A stretch of 64,000 nucleotides of DNA from Chitinophagaceae bacterium 26-R-25 (GTDB taxonomy: Bacteria; Bacteroidota; Bacteroidia; Chitinophagales; Chitinophagaceae): assembly GCA_029906195.1 (NCBI GenBank), contig JARWSJ010000002.1, positions 682,001 to 746,000 on the forward strand. Direction: 5' to 3'. The notes beneath the pieces were generated by a model. The model did no database searches and was not told where the DNA came from. It saw nothing but the letters and a program-made list of their open reading frames with translations. Position numbers and translations under genes: made by a program. Shown one piece after another: positions 1 to 8,337 of this stretch. The stretch's first letter is position 1; every line of letters begins with the position of its first letter.

Positions 1-12
1 GTAGGAGAAAAA

Positions 13-43
13 GTTGGAGGGTTCAAAAAATAAAATAACTTTG
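13..43 (+). promoter_or_regulatory. Bacteroidota-type promoter for tRNA cluster
   Basis: A TTG at 14-16 is followed after 19 bases by TAACTTTG at 36-43. This matches the Bacteroidota primary sigma factor consensus (TTTG, about 19 bases, TAnnTTTG). It lies about 100 bases upstream of the first tRNA and would drive the Gly-Leu-Gly cluster. The match is by eye only. Confidence 0.55.
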
Positions 44-145
44 CACTCCCAATCAAAATAACAAAAGCTCTTATAAGTAAAAGCAAATCAATAAGATAGC
101 CTATACGAAGGGTGATTTTGAAAGGAAAAAAGTTCTTTATAATAA

Positions 146-218
<73 letters not shown>

Positions 219-225
219 CTGAGAC

Positions 226-257
226 AAAGCAGATAGCCTCAGTTATCTGCTTTTTTT
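226..257 (+). terminator. Intrinsic terminator after tRNA-Gly copy 1
   Basis: GCAGATA at 229-235 pairs with TATCTGC at 244-250 and is followed by seven T residues. It lies between tRNA-Gly and tRNA-Leu, so it may only partly separate them. The terminator after the second Gly copy uses the same stem sequence. Confidence 0.75.
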
Positions 258-274
258 GTCTTAAAGATAGTGTC

Positions 275-360
275 ACCCGGGTGGTGGAACTGGTAGACAC
301 GCAGGACTTAAAATCCTGTGGGCAGCAATGCTCGTGTGGGTTCAACTCCCATCCCGGGTA
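275..360 (+). tRNA. tRNA-Leu (TAA)
   Basis: An 86-base class II tRNA. The acceptor stem ACCCGGG (275-281) pairs with CCCGGGT (353-359) and the discriminator is A. The anticodon stem CAGGA/TCCTG encloses loop CTTAAAA, giving anticodon TAA (leucine). The long variable arm contains GTGGGCAGCAATGCTCGTG. The D-loop TGGTAGACAC and T-loop GGTTCAACTCC are typical. Confidence 0.95.
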
Positions 361-408
361 CTCTTTTAGAGCGCTATTATTATAAAGGGTATAAAGTTCT
401 TACAACAA

Positions 409-481
<73 letters not shown>

Positions 482-484
482 CAC

Positions 485-520
485 AAAGCAGATAATCGAA
501 AGGTTATCTGCTTTTTTTTT
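485..520 (+). terminator. Intrinsic terminator ending the tRNA cluster
   Basis: GCAGATAA at 488-495 pairs with TTATCTGC at 504-511, followed by nine T residues. This is a strong Rho-independent terminator and marks the end of the tRNA transcript. Confidence 0.85.
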
Positions 521-579
521 GCTCCAATCTTTCTTGTAGGGTGGCGTACAAAACGAGATGAGTTTTTAACTGCACAAAT

Positions 580-632
580 CTCCCTTCCTCCGTGAAAAAA
601 TCTCCGCTGCCTCTGTGGTTTAAAAAAAAGTT
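580..632. repeat. Single arm of CCTCTGTGG-word repeat
   Basis: The words CCTCCGTGAAAAAATC and GCCTCTGTGGTTTAAAA recur near 47051-47105, where they form one arm of an inverted pair. Only one arm is visible here. The remaining sequence between the tRNA cluster and the cytochrome gene shows nothing else I can support. Confidence 0.5.
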
Positions 633-725
633 TAGGTGCTCAATTCTTCACAGTTGTCGCCCCATAATTAAGATCAGGATCAATGCTTTCTTATATTCAT
701 ATATTGCAAATCACACCTGCTTGTT

Positions 726-2963
726 ATGAAGATTGCCTCAACAACACTTGCATTGATTCTGCTGGCTATCGCTTTATTTCGCTGCGTTGATTCAACAAGG
801 CCTGCTACTGCCGTTGATTTAACATATGTGGGAACAGAGAAATGCAAAAGCTGCCACCAGGATGAATATGAACGTTACCTTACTTCCGATCACTTTCATG
901 CAATGGACAGCGCTTCGCCTCGTTCTGTAAAAGGAAATTTTGACAACGCCACTTTTGTTTCGCACGGCGACACTTCATTCTTCTACAAAAAAGATGATCG
1001 CTACTTTGTTAGAACCATTGATTCTTCAGGCGAAAAGAAAGAATTTGCAATCTCCTATACTTTCGGCTGGAAACCGTTGCAGCAGTATCTTGTGCAGTTT
1101 CCCGACGGTCGCGTTCAAACACTTCCATTTTGCTGGGATACAAGGCCGGGAAATGAAGGCGGCCAGCGATGGTTCCATATTTACGGCAAAGAAAATATTC
1201 TTCCCGGCGATGAATTGTTCTGGACAGGCATCAACCAGAACTGGAATTTTATGTGCGCTGATTGCCACACAACGAACTATTCTAAAAATTACGATTTCGC
1301 CTCAAACACTTATCACAGTACGTGGACGGAAAGCAAAGTTTCCTGCGAGTCATGCCACGGACCAGCTTCCGGTCACATTAATTGGACAAATAGCAAAAGC
1401 CCAGACGACAGTTTGAAAGGTTTTGCTATCAATATTTCTTCAAAAAAAATAAGCTGGGTTTTCAACAAAGAAAGAGGCATTGCGTACCCATCGCAGATTG
1501 AAAAAAATGATATCTTGATTGAAACTTGTGCGCGCTGTCATGCAAGAGCTTCGCGAATTTCAGACAATTATCATCACGGTGCTTCCTTTTTGCAAACGCA
1601 TATTCCATCTACCATCAATACCAATAATTATTATGAGGACGGGCAAATAAAAGAAGAGGATTACGAATACGGATCTTTTCTTCAAAGCAAGATGTATGCA
1701 CAGGGCGTAACCTGCATGAACTGCCACGATCCGCATACGATGCAGATAAAAACAAAGGGCAATGCATTGTGTTATTCATGCCATGCTCCTGAGAAATTTG
1801 ATGTGGAAGAACATACGCACCATGAAAAAAACAGTGTTGGTGCAACTTGCGTTGGCTGTCACATGCCTGTAACAAACTACATGGTAATTGATGGAAGAAG
1901 GGATCACAGCATTCGCATACCAAGACCCGATCTATCCGAAGGCATGAATGCGCCCAACGCTTGCAACAAGTGTCACACAGATAAAACAACAGCATGGTCA
2001 AACAAATTTTTTATACAGTGGTACGGTGATAAATTGCCAAAACAGAAAACCTACGGGGAATTGAGGCAAATGATTGCAAAGAATATTCCAGGGAGTGACG
2101 CCGCCTGGAGCGAATTGATGGCTGTTGCAAATTATCCTGCAATTATAAAAGCAACAGCGCTTGAAACGAACAACAGATTTTATTCACAGCGCAGTATTGA
2201 TCAAATAAATATGCAGCTAAAGAGCAACGATCCCAATTTGCGGCTTAACGCATTGCGTGCCATCTCTCCGTTGCCTTCAACAATTGCACAGCCTGCAGTG
2301 CTTCCTTTGTTGAATGATGCAGTGCTAACAGTGAGGCGCGAGGCGTTGAATGTACTGCTTCCATTTTATGCCGAATTGCCCCAGGCAGGCAGGCAACGAT
2401 TTGAAGCTGTAATGAATGAAGCTATTACGATGGAGAGGAATTTAAGCGATCGTCCTGAAGGTTATCTTAACCAGGGTATTCTCTTTGCAGGCACGGGAAA
2501 GGTAGATGATGCGGAACATGTATATCTTTTGGGTATTAAACGTTTTCCAAAGAATAGCAGCCTTTATATGAATCTTGCAGATTTGTACCGCATGAAACAA
2601 AATGAAGCGAAGGTGAAAGAGACACTTGATAAAGGACTGCAAATCTATCCGCGCAATGGTGCACTTCATTATGCACTTGCACTTTGGTATGTGCGAAAAG
2701 GAGATAAAAACGAAGGCGTTGCGGAATTGCAAAAAGCTATTCAGCTGGAGCCGTCAAATGCTTCCTTCAATTACGGCTATGCTGTAGCAATACATGATAT
2801 GGAAAGCCCAGGCAAAGCAGTCGCTTTACTTGAAAGCTTTACTAAAACCTATGGAAATGATCCGTCAATTATTAATGGACTAATCTCTTTCTATAGTGAT
2901 ATGAAACAGCAGGGTAGGGTGGAATACTATTCTAAACTTCGAAAAGATGTTTTTGGGTATTAG
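726..2963 (+). CDS. Octaheme cytochrome c with C-terminal HEAT/TPR repeats
   Basis: A 745-residue exported multiheme cytochrome. The N-terminal hydrophobic segment (about 5-19) ends in Cys20, so it could be a lipoprotein, although Arg at -1 is atypical for a lipobox. Eight CXXCH heme-binding motifs start near residues 40, 177, 207, 268, 330, 349, 375 and 413. The region after about 430 has no hemes and is alpha-helical repeat in character, first HEAT-like and then TPR-like (about 590-735). This architecture fits periplasmic cytochrome c554/NrfA-related electron carriers, in which the repeats bind a partner. The substrate cannot be read from sequence. It is monocistronic: a convergent gene and a strong hairpin follow. 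Function beyond electron transfer is inference. Confidence 0.85.
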   Translation: MKIASTTLALILLAIALFRCVDSTRPATAVDLTYVGTEKCKSCHQDEYERYLTSDHFHAMDSASPRSVKGNFDNATFVSHGDTSFFYKKDDRYFVRTIDSSGEKKEFAISYTFGWKPLQQYLVQFPDGRVQTLPFCWDTRPGNEGGQRWFHIYGKENILPGDELFWTGINQNWNFMCADCHTTNYSKNYDFASNTYHSTWTESKVSCESCHGPASGHINWTNSKSPDDSLKGFAINISSKKISWVFNKERGIAYPSQIEKNDILIETCARCHARASRISDNYHHGASFLQTHIPSTINTNNYYEDGQIKEEDYEYGSFLQSKMYAQGVTCMNCHDPHTMQIKTKGNALCYSCHAPEKFDVEEHTHHEKNSVGATCVGCHMPVTNYMVIDGRRDHSIRIPRPDLSEGMNAPNACNKCHTDKTTAWSNKFFIQWYGDKLPKQKTYGELRQMIAKNIPGSDAAWSELMAVANYPAIIKATALETNNRFYSQRSIDQINMQLKSNDPNLRLNALRAISPLPSTIAQPAVLPLLNDAVLTVRREALNVLLPFYAELPQAGRQRFEAVMNEAITMERNLSDRPEGYLNQGILFAGTGKVDDAEHVYLLGIKRFPKNSSLYMNLADLYRMKQNEAKVKETLDKGLQIYPRNGALHYALALWYVRKGDKNEGVAELQKAIQLEPSNASFNYGYAVAIHDMESPGKAVALLESFTKTYGNDPSIINGLISFYSDMKQQGRVEYYSKLRKDVFGY

Positions 2964-2964
2964 G

Positions 2965-3010
2965 GAGCACACTGATGACGCTGATTGGACTGATCGACAC
3001 AGATTTTTCG
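2965..3010. repeat. Single arm of GATGACACNGATT-word repeat
   Basis: GCACACTGATGACGCTGATT and the following bases match the arms at 5766-5808 and 29243-29290 (consensus GGCACACNGATGACACNGATTNNACNGAT). Only one arm is present. It starts within two bases of the cytochrome stop codon. Confidence 0.6.
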
Positions 3011-3067
3011 TTGTTTAATAAATGTACTACTGTTTAATAGATAAACTACTGTTGAGTGGAGCGTCGC

Positions 3068-3126
3068 GACTTCGCATAAAATAAAAAAGCAGTCATTGCG
3101 ACTGCTTTTTTATTTTATGCGAAGTC
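3068..3126. terminator. 27-bp perfect hairpin, bidirectional terminator
   Basis: Bases 3068-3094 are perfectly complementary to 3100-3126, with loop ATTGC (3095-3099). The stem contains an A-run on one side and a T-run on the other, so it can terminate transcripts from either direction. It sits between the convergent cytochrome and GH3 genes. The stem is much longer than a usual terminator. Confidence 0.85.
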
Positions 3127-3131
3127 GTAAG

Positions 3132-3164
3132 TCATTTTCAACTTTCAACTTTCAATTTTCAATT
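3132..3164. repeat. Single arm of TTTCAACTTTCAA-word repeat
   Basis: The words TTTTCAACTTTCAACTTTC and CAATTTTCAATT recur at 18394-18426 and 45639-45677. The arm ends directly at the stop codon of the minus-strand GH3 gene. Confidence 0.6.
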
Positions 3165-3165
3165 A

Positions 3166-4659
3166 CTAATAGGTCCACTTGACTAACTCATCGACCAGCT
3201 TTCTGTCATTACTTAACCGCGGCACTTTATTTTGCCCGCCCAGTTTTCCAACGCTTTTCATGTATTCAATAAAACCATTTTTATGAACAGGTTTTATTTC
3301 CAGCGGTTTTAATATGTTGCCATTAATAAGGTCGTCGTAGTAGATATTCTTGCTTCGTAGATTGTTGTCTACTTTCAAAGCAAACTCAGCCATGTTTGCG
3401 GGCGCATTCTCAAACTCTACAAACCATTCGTGGTAAGACTTTCCTGCATCCTGCTTGATCATCGGTGCCACTGTAAATTCAGTAATATGAACCCCTTCTT
3501 CTTGTGCAGCTTTCAACAAGCTATATTCTACTTCTTCGCCAATAACGTGCTCGCCAAAAGCAGAAATAAAATGTTTGATCCTTCCTGTAACAACTATGCG
3601 GTAAGGACTGGTGGAAACAAAACGAACAGTATCACCAATGTTGTAGCCCCACAAACCCGCATTATTGTTAATGATGATGGCATAGTTTTCACCAACCTTC
3701 ACATCTTTAAGACTAATACGTGTTGGGTTTTTATCGAAAATTTCACCCGCAGGAACAAATTCGAAGAATATCCCGCTGTTTGTATTTAATAAAAGTCCTT
3801 CAGCATTTTGAGAATCCTGGAAAGCGAAAAAACCTTCAGAAGCAGGGTAGGTTTCAATGGTTGGTAAAACTTTTCCCACGCTTTCAAAAAGTTTCGCTTT
3901 GTATGGCTCGAAGTTTACGCCGCCATGAACCAGCACAGATAAATTCGGGAAAATATCTTTTATTTTTTTGCCACTTACCTGCGTCAGCCGGTCAAAATAC
4001 ATTTGCATCCACGGTGGAATGCCGCTGATCAGCGTCATATCCTGGTTAATGGTCTCTTCAACTATTTTGTCCAGCTTCGTTTCCCATTCGTCAATACAGT
4101 TCGTTTCATAGCTGGGAAGCTGGTTGCTGCGCAAATAACTGGGTACGTGGTGGTTTACGATCCCGCTCAACCTTCCAGTGGGAATATTGCCAATACGCTC
4201 CAATTCCGGCGAACCAGAAAGAAAGATCAGCTTGCCATCTGCAAACGCAGTAGTTCCTGTCTCCGCCATGAAACAAAGTAGCGCATTGCGGGCTGTATTT
4301 ATATGATTATCAATAGATTCCTTTGAAATTGGGATGTATTTGATGCCGCTTGTGGTGCCCGACGTTTTGGCGAAATAGATCGGCTGTCCCTTCCAGAGAA
4401 TATTATGTTTGCCAGCCTTTACCATTTCTATGTATGGCTTGAACTGTTCATAGTCGCGGATTGGTACGGAATTCTTAAAATCCTCATAGGTTTTAACCTC
4501 CGAAAGCTTATGATCTTCTCCAAAAGTGGTCTTGCTACCCGTTTTTAAAAGATCTTTAAAAATATTTTCCTGATCTTCCAGGGCAGTAAGCATTCCTTTT
4601 TTAATTTGCCTGTGGATGTACGAAGCAAAGGGTTTGGCAAGAAATGATTTGAATTTCAT
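3166..4659 (-). CDS. GH3 auxin-responsive promoter family protein (acyl-adenylating)
   Basis: A 497-residue member of the GH3 superfamily within the ANL adenylating enzymes. Plant relatives join amino acids to auxin or jasmonate through an acyl-AMP intermediate. Visible motifs are the ATP-binding loop TSGTTSGIKYIP (99-110), YPASEGFFAF in the middle, and GLWGYNIGDTVRF further on, which binds the nucleotide. Length matches bacterial members. No signal peptide is seen, so it should be cytoplasmic. It is alone on this strand with no carrier protein or amino-acid gene nearby, so the substrate is unknown. The family call is firm; the reaction is inferred from the family. Confidence 0.88.
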   Translation of the reverse strand: MKFKSFLAKPFASYIHRQIKKGMLTALEDQENIFKDLLKTGSKTTFGEDHKLSEVKTYEDFKNSVPIRDYEQFKPYIEMVKAGKHNILWKGQPIYFAKTSGTTSGIKYIPISKESIDNHINTARNALLCFMAETGTTAFADGKLIFLSGSPELERIGNIPTGRLSGIVNHHVPSYLRSNQLPSYETNCIDEWETKLDKIVEETINQDMTLISGIPPWMQMYFDRLTQVSGKKIKDIFPNLSVLVHGGVNFEPYKAKLFESVGKVLPTIETYPASEGFFAFQDSQNAEGLLLNTNSGIFFEFVPAGEIFDKNPTRISLKDVKVGENYAIIINNNAGLWGYNIGDTVRFVSTSPYRIVVTGRIKHFISAFGEHVIGEEVEYSLLKAAQEEGVHITEFTVAPMIKQDAGKSYHEWFVEFENAPANMAEFALKVDNNLRSKNIYYDDLINGNILKPLEIKPVHKNGFIEYMKSVGKLGGQNKVPRLSNDRKLVDELVKWTY

Positions 4660-4745
4660 AGATTTAATACAGTTGAATAAAAGCTAACAGGCTGCAATCT
4701 ACCAAATCATTGAATTATTTGCGAGAAACATTTTTACAATAAGTA

Positions 4746-4776
4746 TTTGTTGGAAAGTAAAATACTCTTACCTTTG
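4746..4776 (+). promoter_or_regulatory. Promoter of rplU-rpmA
   Basis: TTTG at 4746-4749, exactly 19 bases, then TACCTTTG at 4769-4776 is a perfect Bacteroidota consensus. It also rules out translation starting upstream at the in-frame TTG at 4747, because that codon lies inside the -33 element. The true rplU start is therefore 4798. Confidence 0.8.
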
Positions 4777-4797
4777 CACTCCTTAATTCGGAAAGTT

Positions 4798-5100
4798 ATG
4801 TTCGCAGTAGTAAAAATAGCAGGGCAACAATTTAAGGTCGAAAACGGCCAAACTTTGTATGTACCAAAGGTTAGCGGCAATGCCGGTGACAAAGTAGAGT
4901 TTTCAGAAGTATTACTAGTAGATACAGATGGTAGCCTATCAGTAGGTGGCGCTGTAAAAGCTGTAGTTAAAGCTGAAATCATCGCTCAAGTACAAGGTGA
5001 TAAAGTGATCGCTTTTAAAATGAAGAGAAGAAAAGGTTTCCGTAAGAAACACGGTCACAGAACTCATCATACAAAGATCAAGATCAACGAAATCGCATAA
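4798..5100 (+). CDS. rplU: 50S ribosomal protein L21
   Basis: A 100-residue L21. It binds 23S rRNA in the large subunit. The N-terminus MFAVVKIAGQQFKV and the basic C-terminal stretch KMKRRKGFRKKHGHR are diagnostic. The ATG at 4798 was chosen because it gives the family-standard N-terminus and lies 22 bases after the promoter -7 box. It is followed after 24 bases by rpmA, the usual L21-L27 operon. Confidence 0.97.
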   Translation: MFAVVKIAGQQFKVENGQTLYVPKVSGNAGDKVEFSEVLLVDTDGSLSVGGAVKAVVKAEIIAQVQGDKVIAFKMKRRKGFRKKHGHRTHHTKIKINEIA

Positions 5101-5124
5101 TCACAATTATAAAAAACTTATATC

Positions 5125-5391
5125 ATGGCTCACAAGAAAGGTGAAGGTAGTGTAAAGAACGGCCGCGACTCGCAAAGCAAACGCCTGGGTGTAAAAATCT
5201 ATGGTGGTCAAGCTGCGACTGCAGGTAACATCATCGTTCGTCAACGTGGTACTGTTTATCATCCTGGTAAAAATATCGGTGTTGGTAAAGACTATACATT
5301 GTTTGCACTTACTGATGGTGTAGTTGAATTCAGAAAATCAAGAGGTAACAAAACTGTCGTTTCTGTAAACGCAGTTGAGGCTACGGCTTAA
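5125..5391 (+). CDS. rpmA: 50S ribosomal protein L27
   Basis: An 88-residue L27, near the peptidyl-transferase centre. It begins [20 protein letters not shown], so the mature N-terminus is directly encoded. There is no Firmicutes-type cleaved leader. It is co-transcribed with rplU. The weak hairpin CAGAAGT/ACTTCTG at 5432-5455 may act as a terminator before the next gene. Confidence 0.97.
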   Translation: MAHKKGEGSVKNGRDSQSKRLGVKIYGGQAATAGNIIVRQRGTVYHPGKNIGVGKDYTLFALTDGVVEFRKSRGNKTVVSVNAVEATA

Positions 5392-5490
5392 TATTTTTTG
5401 ATTTAATAGCAAAATTTTTTTGGCAGTTTCCCAGAAGTTTTTATTTTTACTTCTGATATTTCTTTACTAACCATTTTAAATTCAAGAAAC

Positions 5491-5700
5491 ATGGCAACTG
5501 CAAAAAAAGCGGCTCCTAAAAAAGCTGCTGCAAAAAAAGCTGCACCTAAGAAAGCTGCTGCGAAAAAAGTAGCAAAAAAAGCCGCTCCTAAAAAAGCTGC
5601 TGCAAAGAAAGCCGCTCCTAAAAAAGCTGCTGCGAAAAAAGTAGCTAAAAAAGCTGCTCCTAAAAAAGCTGCTAAGAAAGCTGCTCCTAAAAAAGCATAG
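5491..5700 (+). CDS. Histone H1-like Lys/Ala/Pro-rich protein
   Basis: A 69-residue protein made almost only of Lys, Ala and Pro. The units KKAAPKKAA and KKVAKKAAPKKA are repeated along its whole length after MATA. It has no globular domain. It resembles the C-terminal tail of eukaryotic histone H1 and the bacterial H1-like proteins that bind and condense DNA. A DNA-binding, nucleoid-associated role is inferred from composition. The reading frame is bounded by a clear start and a strong terminator just after the stop. Repeat number probably varies between strains by slippage or recombination. Confidence 0.75.
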   Translation: MATAKKAAPKKAAAKKAAPKKAAAKKVAKKAAPKKAAAKKAAPKKAAAKKVAKKAAPKKAAKKAAPKKA

Positions 5701-5723
5701 TCTTTACAGCAAAATGAACATAC

Positions 5724-5751
5724 AGTCCTGCAGAAATGCAGGACTTTTTTT
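5724..5751 (+). terminator. Terminator after the histone-like gene
   Basis: AGTCCTGCA (5724-5732), loop GAAA, TGCAGGACT (5737-5745), then a T-run to 5751. This is a perfect 9-bp stem with a stable tetraloop. Confidence 0.88.
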
Positions 5752-5765
5752 ATGCCCTGATTTTA

Positions 5766-5937
5766 GGCACACAGATGACACTGATTAAACTGATGACCAC
5801 TGATTTTTCAAAATAATTGAATAACTGAGTAACCGAATAACTGAATGTATAAGGTTCGACAATCCTGGTCTTGCTGCCACTTATTCTAAAGGAATAAATC
5901 CGCGTAAATCCGTCCAATCCGTGTCATCCGTGTGCCT
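5766..5937. repeat. Palindromic element, GATGACACNGATT family, with inner ATAACTGA words
   Basis: The left arm 5766-5808 (GGCACACAGATGACACTGAT and following) is inverted relative to the right arm 5896-5937, which ends GTGTCATCCGTGTGCC. Between the arms lies a second repeat type, TGAATAACTGAGTAACCGA (5817-5846). The same outer arms occur beside the GxxExxY gene at 28785-29393. This copy has no ORF and looks like a short non-autonomous form. Confidence 0.75.
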
Positions 5938-6004
5938 TAAAAAACATCCGGCACTTTGCAACACCGGATGTTGATTATTTCTTTGCGACTAAGATGTCTT
6001 TCAA

Positions 6005-6345
6005 TTATTCTATCAGTACGCCGTTTCCACTTACACTGATGTTGCTGATTTTGTCTGCTATTTTTTTACATATTCCATCTCCTTCAGTTTTCACAACATT
6101 GAATTTTCCTCCATTAGCTTCGCTGTGTTCAACATGCTTCACATGCTGGCTGTTCCTTCACGACGCATGAAAGTATTTGCCTGCGCTTTCTTTTCTGCAA
6201 TCAGCACCTGGTTCCTGATCTCTTTAACAACACCAGTAGTATGATATCGCAGATACCAATGCACACTTTAAGTTCATTGCCCGTTGTAAAAAAGTGAAAA
6301 ATTGAATGGCCTGAAATGATTTGCTGTAAAGAGTTTCGGAGTTAG
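6005..6345 (-). pseudogene. Frameshifted remnant of an unrecognised protein gene
   Basis: Reading leftwards on the minus strand, three frames give sequence of protein-like composition that only joins up across two frameshifts. About 6345-6238 gives LQQIISGHSIFHFFTTGNEL and KVCIGICDI. About 6237-6142 gives KEIRNQVLIAEKKAQANTFM and RREGTASM. About 6139-6005 gives KHVEHSEANGGKFNVVKTEG, continues to SNISVSGNGVLIE and ends at the stop at 6005-6007. The frame changes lie near 6238 and 6141, and a stop sits upstream near 6345. I do not recognise the family. The remaining gap from 5701 to 6564 holds only repeats. Confidence 0.5.
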
Positions 6346-6429
6346 GAAGATTTTTTTAAAATATGATTCGCGATTATTTTGTAAGAAAGGTCACGTGATT
6401 TTGTTCTTTTACTTTTTTAAAAAACATAT

Positions 6430-6478
6430 TCTCCAGAGGCGATAGAATAGATCTCCGAAGCTGAAAGCTTCGAGAGCA
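6430..6478. repeat. Half of AGAGGCGATAGAAT / CTCCGAAGCT repeat
   Basis: CCAGAGGCGATAGAAT followed by CTCCGAAGCTGAAAGCTTCG matches the second half of the element at 44362-44464. The CGAAGCT/AGCTTCG part forms a hairpin. Confidence 0.5.
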
Positions 6479-6564
6479 ATAAGAATTGCCCTTCAGTTTC
6501 AGGTATTCAGTTAATCAATTATTCATTTATTTTCTCTCTATCTTCACGCTCTAAACAGCCATTT

Positions 6565-8250
6565 ATGCCTCTTGATAATTATGCTATTGCTGATCAGTTT
6601 TCTTTGCTTTCCAAACTCATGGATATTCATGGAGAAAATAGTTTTAAATCAAAATCATATAGCGTTGCTGCTTTCAATATAGAGAAGATCACAACACCAT
6701 TGCACGAGATATCTCCGGATAAACTTTTTACATTGAAAGGTATCGGTGAGTCAACCGGAAAAAAGATCATTGAAATCCTTGATACAGGCAAGTTGCTGGC
6801 ATTGGAGGATATGCTATTAAAAACACCTCCGGGCATTTTAGATCTGTTGAACATTAAAGGGTTGGGCCCCAAAAAAATCTCCACAATCTGGAAGGAAATG
6901 GGGATCGAATCTGTTGGTGAATTGCTGTACGCATGCAACGAAAACAGGTTGACGCTCTACAAAGGATTTGGTGAAAAAACACAAAAAAGTGTACAGGAAA
7001 ATATTGAGTTTTTCTTAAGACATGTGGGCAGTTATTTGTATGCACAAATTGAAAGTTATGCGCATCAATTGCTGGCAGGATTGGCGAATGCATTTGGTGA
7101 TGATCTCATCGAAATTACAGGCGATTTCCGCAGACAAAATACGATCATCAGCAAACTTGAATTTGTAACAACTAAGAGCATTGAGTTTATCGGCGATTTC
7201 TTTTCACAACAAAATTTCGTTGTAGAAGAAGTTAACCAGGAAATGATTGCCGTAAAAGGGCCGGAAAATATTTTGCTTGTTTTTTACATTGCGACGAAAG
7301 ATAACTTCTATTACAAGCTGCTTGAAACAAGCTCTGCACCTGAGTTTTATGAGGCCTTGCAAAAAGAGAACGGATGGGCGGCAACAAATAAGGTGGATTC
7401 AGAAAATGAGATTTTCAAGTCCATTCATTTCAATTTCGTGCCGGCATATTTGAGAGATACAACTGCGTTTATTGAAAGAGCGAAGCAAAAAGATTTTAGT
7501 GACATCATCCAGGTATCAGATATAAAAGGCATCATTCACAATCATAGCAATTGGAGCGATGGTGTAAACACGGTTGAGGAAATGGCGAAAACCTGTATGG
7601 CACAAGGTTTCGAATATCTTGTTATAAGCGATCACAGTAAAACGGCTGCTTATGCAAAGGGCCTGCAGGAAGAAAGAATTCGTGAGCAACACTTGTACAT
7701 TGATGAGTTGAATGCTAAGCTGCATCCGTTCAAGATTTTCAAGAGCATTGAGAGCGATATTCTGAATGATGGCTCATTGGATTACAGCAATGAGGTTTTG
7801 GCGACATTTGACTTGGTTATTGGTTCTGTTCACCAGAATCTGAGCATGCCTGAGGACAAAGCGATGATGAGGTTGTTGAACGCGATCAGAAACCCTTACA
7901 CCACCATTCTTGGTCACATGACAGGAAGGTTGTTGCTGAGCCGCAAGGGTTATCCGGTTGATCACAGGGAGGTTATTAAGGCCTGTGTGGAAAATAACGT
8001 GGTTATTGAGCTGAATGCCCACCCGAGAAGGTTGGATATTGACTGGAGCTTTATCGATGATGCAATTGCCCAGGGTGCGATCATTTCCATAGATCCGGAT
8101 GCCCATAGTATCGATGGATTCCACGATGTAAAGTATGGTGTGCTTGCCGCCCAAAAAGGCGGGTTGACAAAGGATAAAAACCTGAGCAGTTATAGCCTGG
8201 CGGAATTTGAGAAGTTCCTGAGTGACAGAAGGATAGCAAAGAAAATTTGA
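6565..8250 (+). CDS. PolX-like protein: helix-hairpin-helix plus PHP phosphoesterase, polymerase site degenerate
   Basis: A 561-residue protein with the architecture of bacterial DNA polymerase X. Helix-hairpin-helix DNA-binding motifs (LKGIGESTGKKI, IKGLGPKKISTIW, YKGFGEKTQKSV) fill about 1-150. A nucleotidyltransferase-like region occupies about 155-310 and a PHP domain about 320-561. PHP metal-ligand motifs are present: HNHSNWSDG, ISDHS, ESDIL, GSVHQN, ELNAHPRR and IDPDAH. The polymerase signature GSLRR(x)nGDID is replaced by GDFRRQNTIISKLEF, and no DLRVV-like third-Asp motif is seen. It is therefore probably a nuclease or phosphoesterase in base-excision repair, not a polymerase. The PHP call is firm; loss of polymerase activity is inference. 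Confidence 0.82.
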   Translation: MPLDNYAIADQFSLLSKLMDIHGENSFKSKSYSVAAFNIEKITTPLHEISPDKLFTLKGIGESTGKKIIEILDTGKLLALEDMLLKTPPGILDLLNIKGLGPKKISTIWKEMGIESVGELLYACNENRLTLYKGFGEKTQKSVQENIEFFLRHVGSYLYAQIESYAHQLLAGLANAFGDDLIEITGDFRRQNTIISKLEFVTTKSIEFIGDFFSQQNFVVEEVNQEMIAVKGPENILLVFYIATKDNFYYKLLETSSAPEFYEALQKENGWAATNKVDSENEIFKSIHFNFVPAYLRDTTAFIERAKQKDFSDIIQVSDIKGIIHNHSNWSDGVNTVEEMAKTCMAQGFEYLVISDHSKTAAYAKGLQEERIREQHLYIDELNAKLHPFKIFKSIESDILNDGSLDYSNEVLATFDLVIGSVHQNLSMPEDKAMMRLLNAIRNPYTTILGHMTGRLLLSRKGYPVDHREVIKACVENNVVIELNAHPRRLDIDWSFIDDAIAQGAIISIDPDAHSIDGFHDVKYGVLAAQKGGLTKDKNLSSYSLAEFEKFLSDRRIAKKI

Positions 8251-8300
8251 TGAGAAAAGGGGCAGAAAAATGGCGATACAAAAAAAGTTGCTGATCTGTA

Positions 8301-8328
8301 TTGATTTCGCAATTAGCTCCTATATTTG
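8301..8328 (+). promoter_or_regulatory. Promoter of tRNA-Leu (GAG)
   Basis: TTG at 8301-8303 and TATATTTG at 8321-8328 match the Bacteroidota consensus, with a slightly short 17-base spacer. The -7 box ends nine bases before the tRNA, so transcription would start almost at its 5' end. Confidence 0.55.
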
Positions 8329-8337
8329 CACTCCCTT

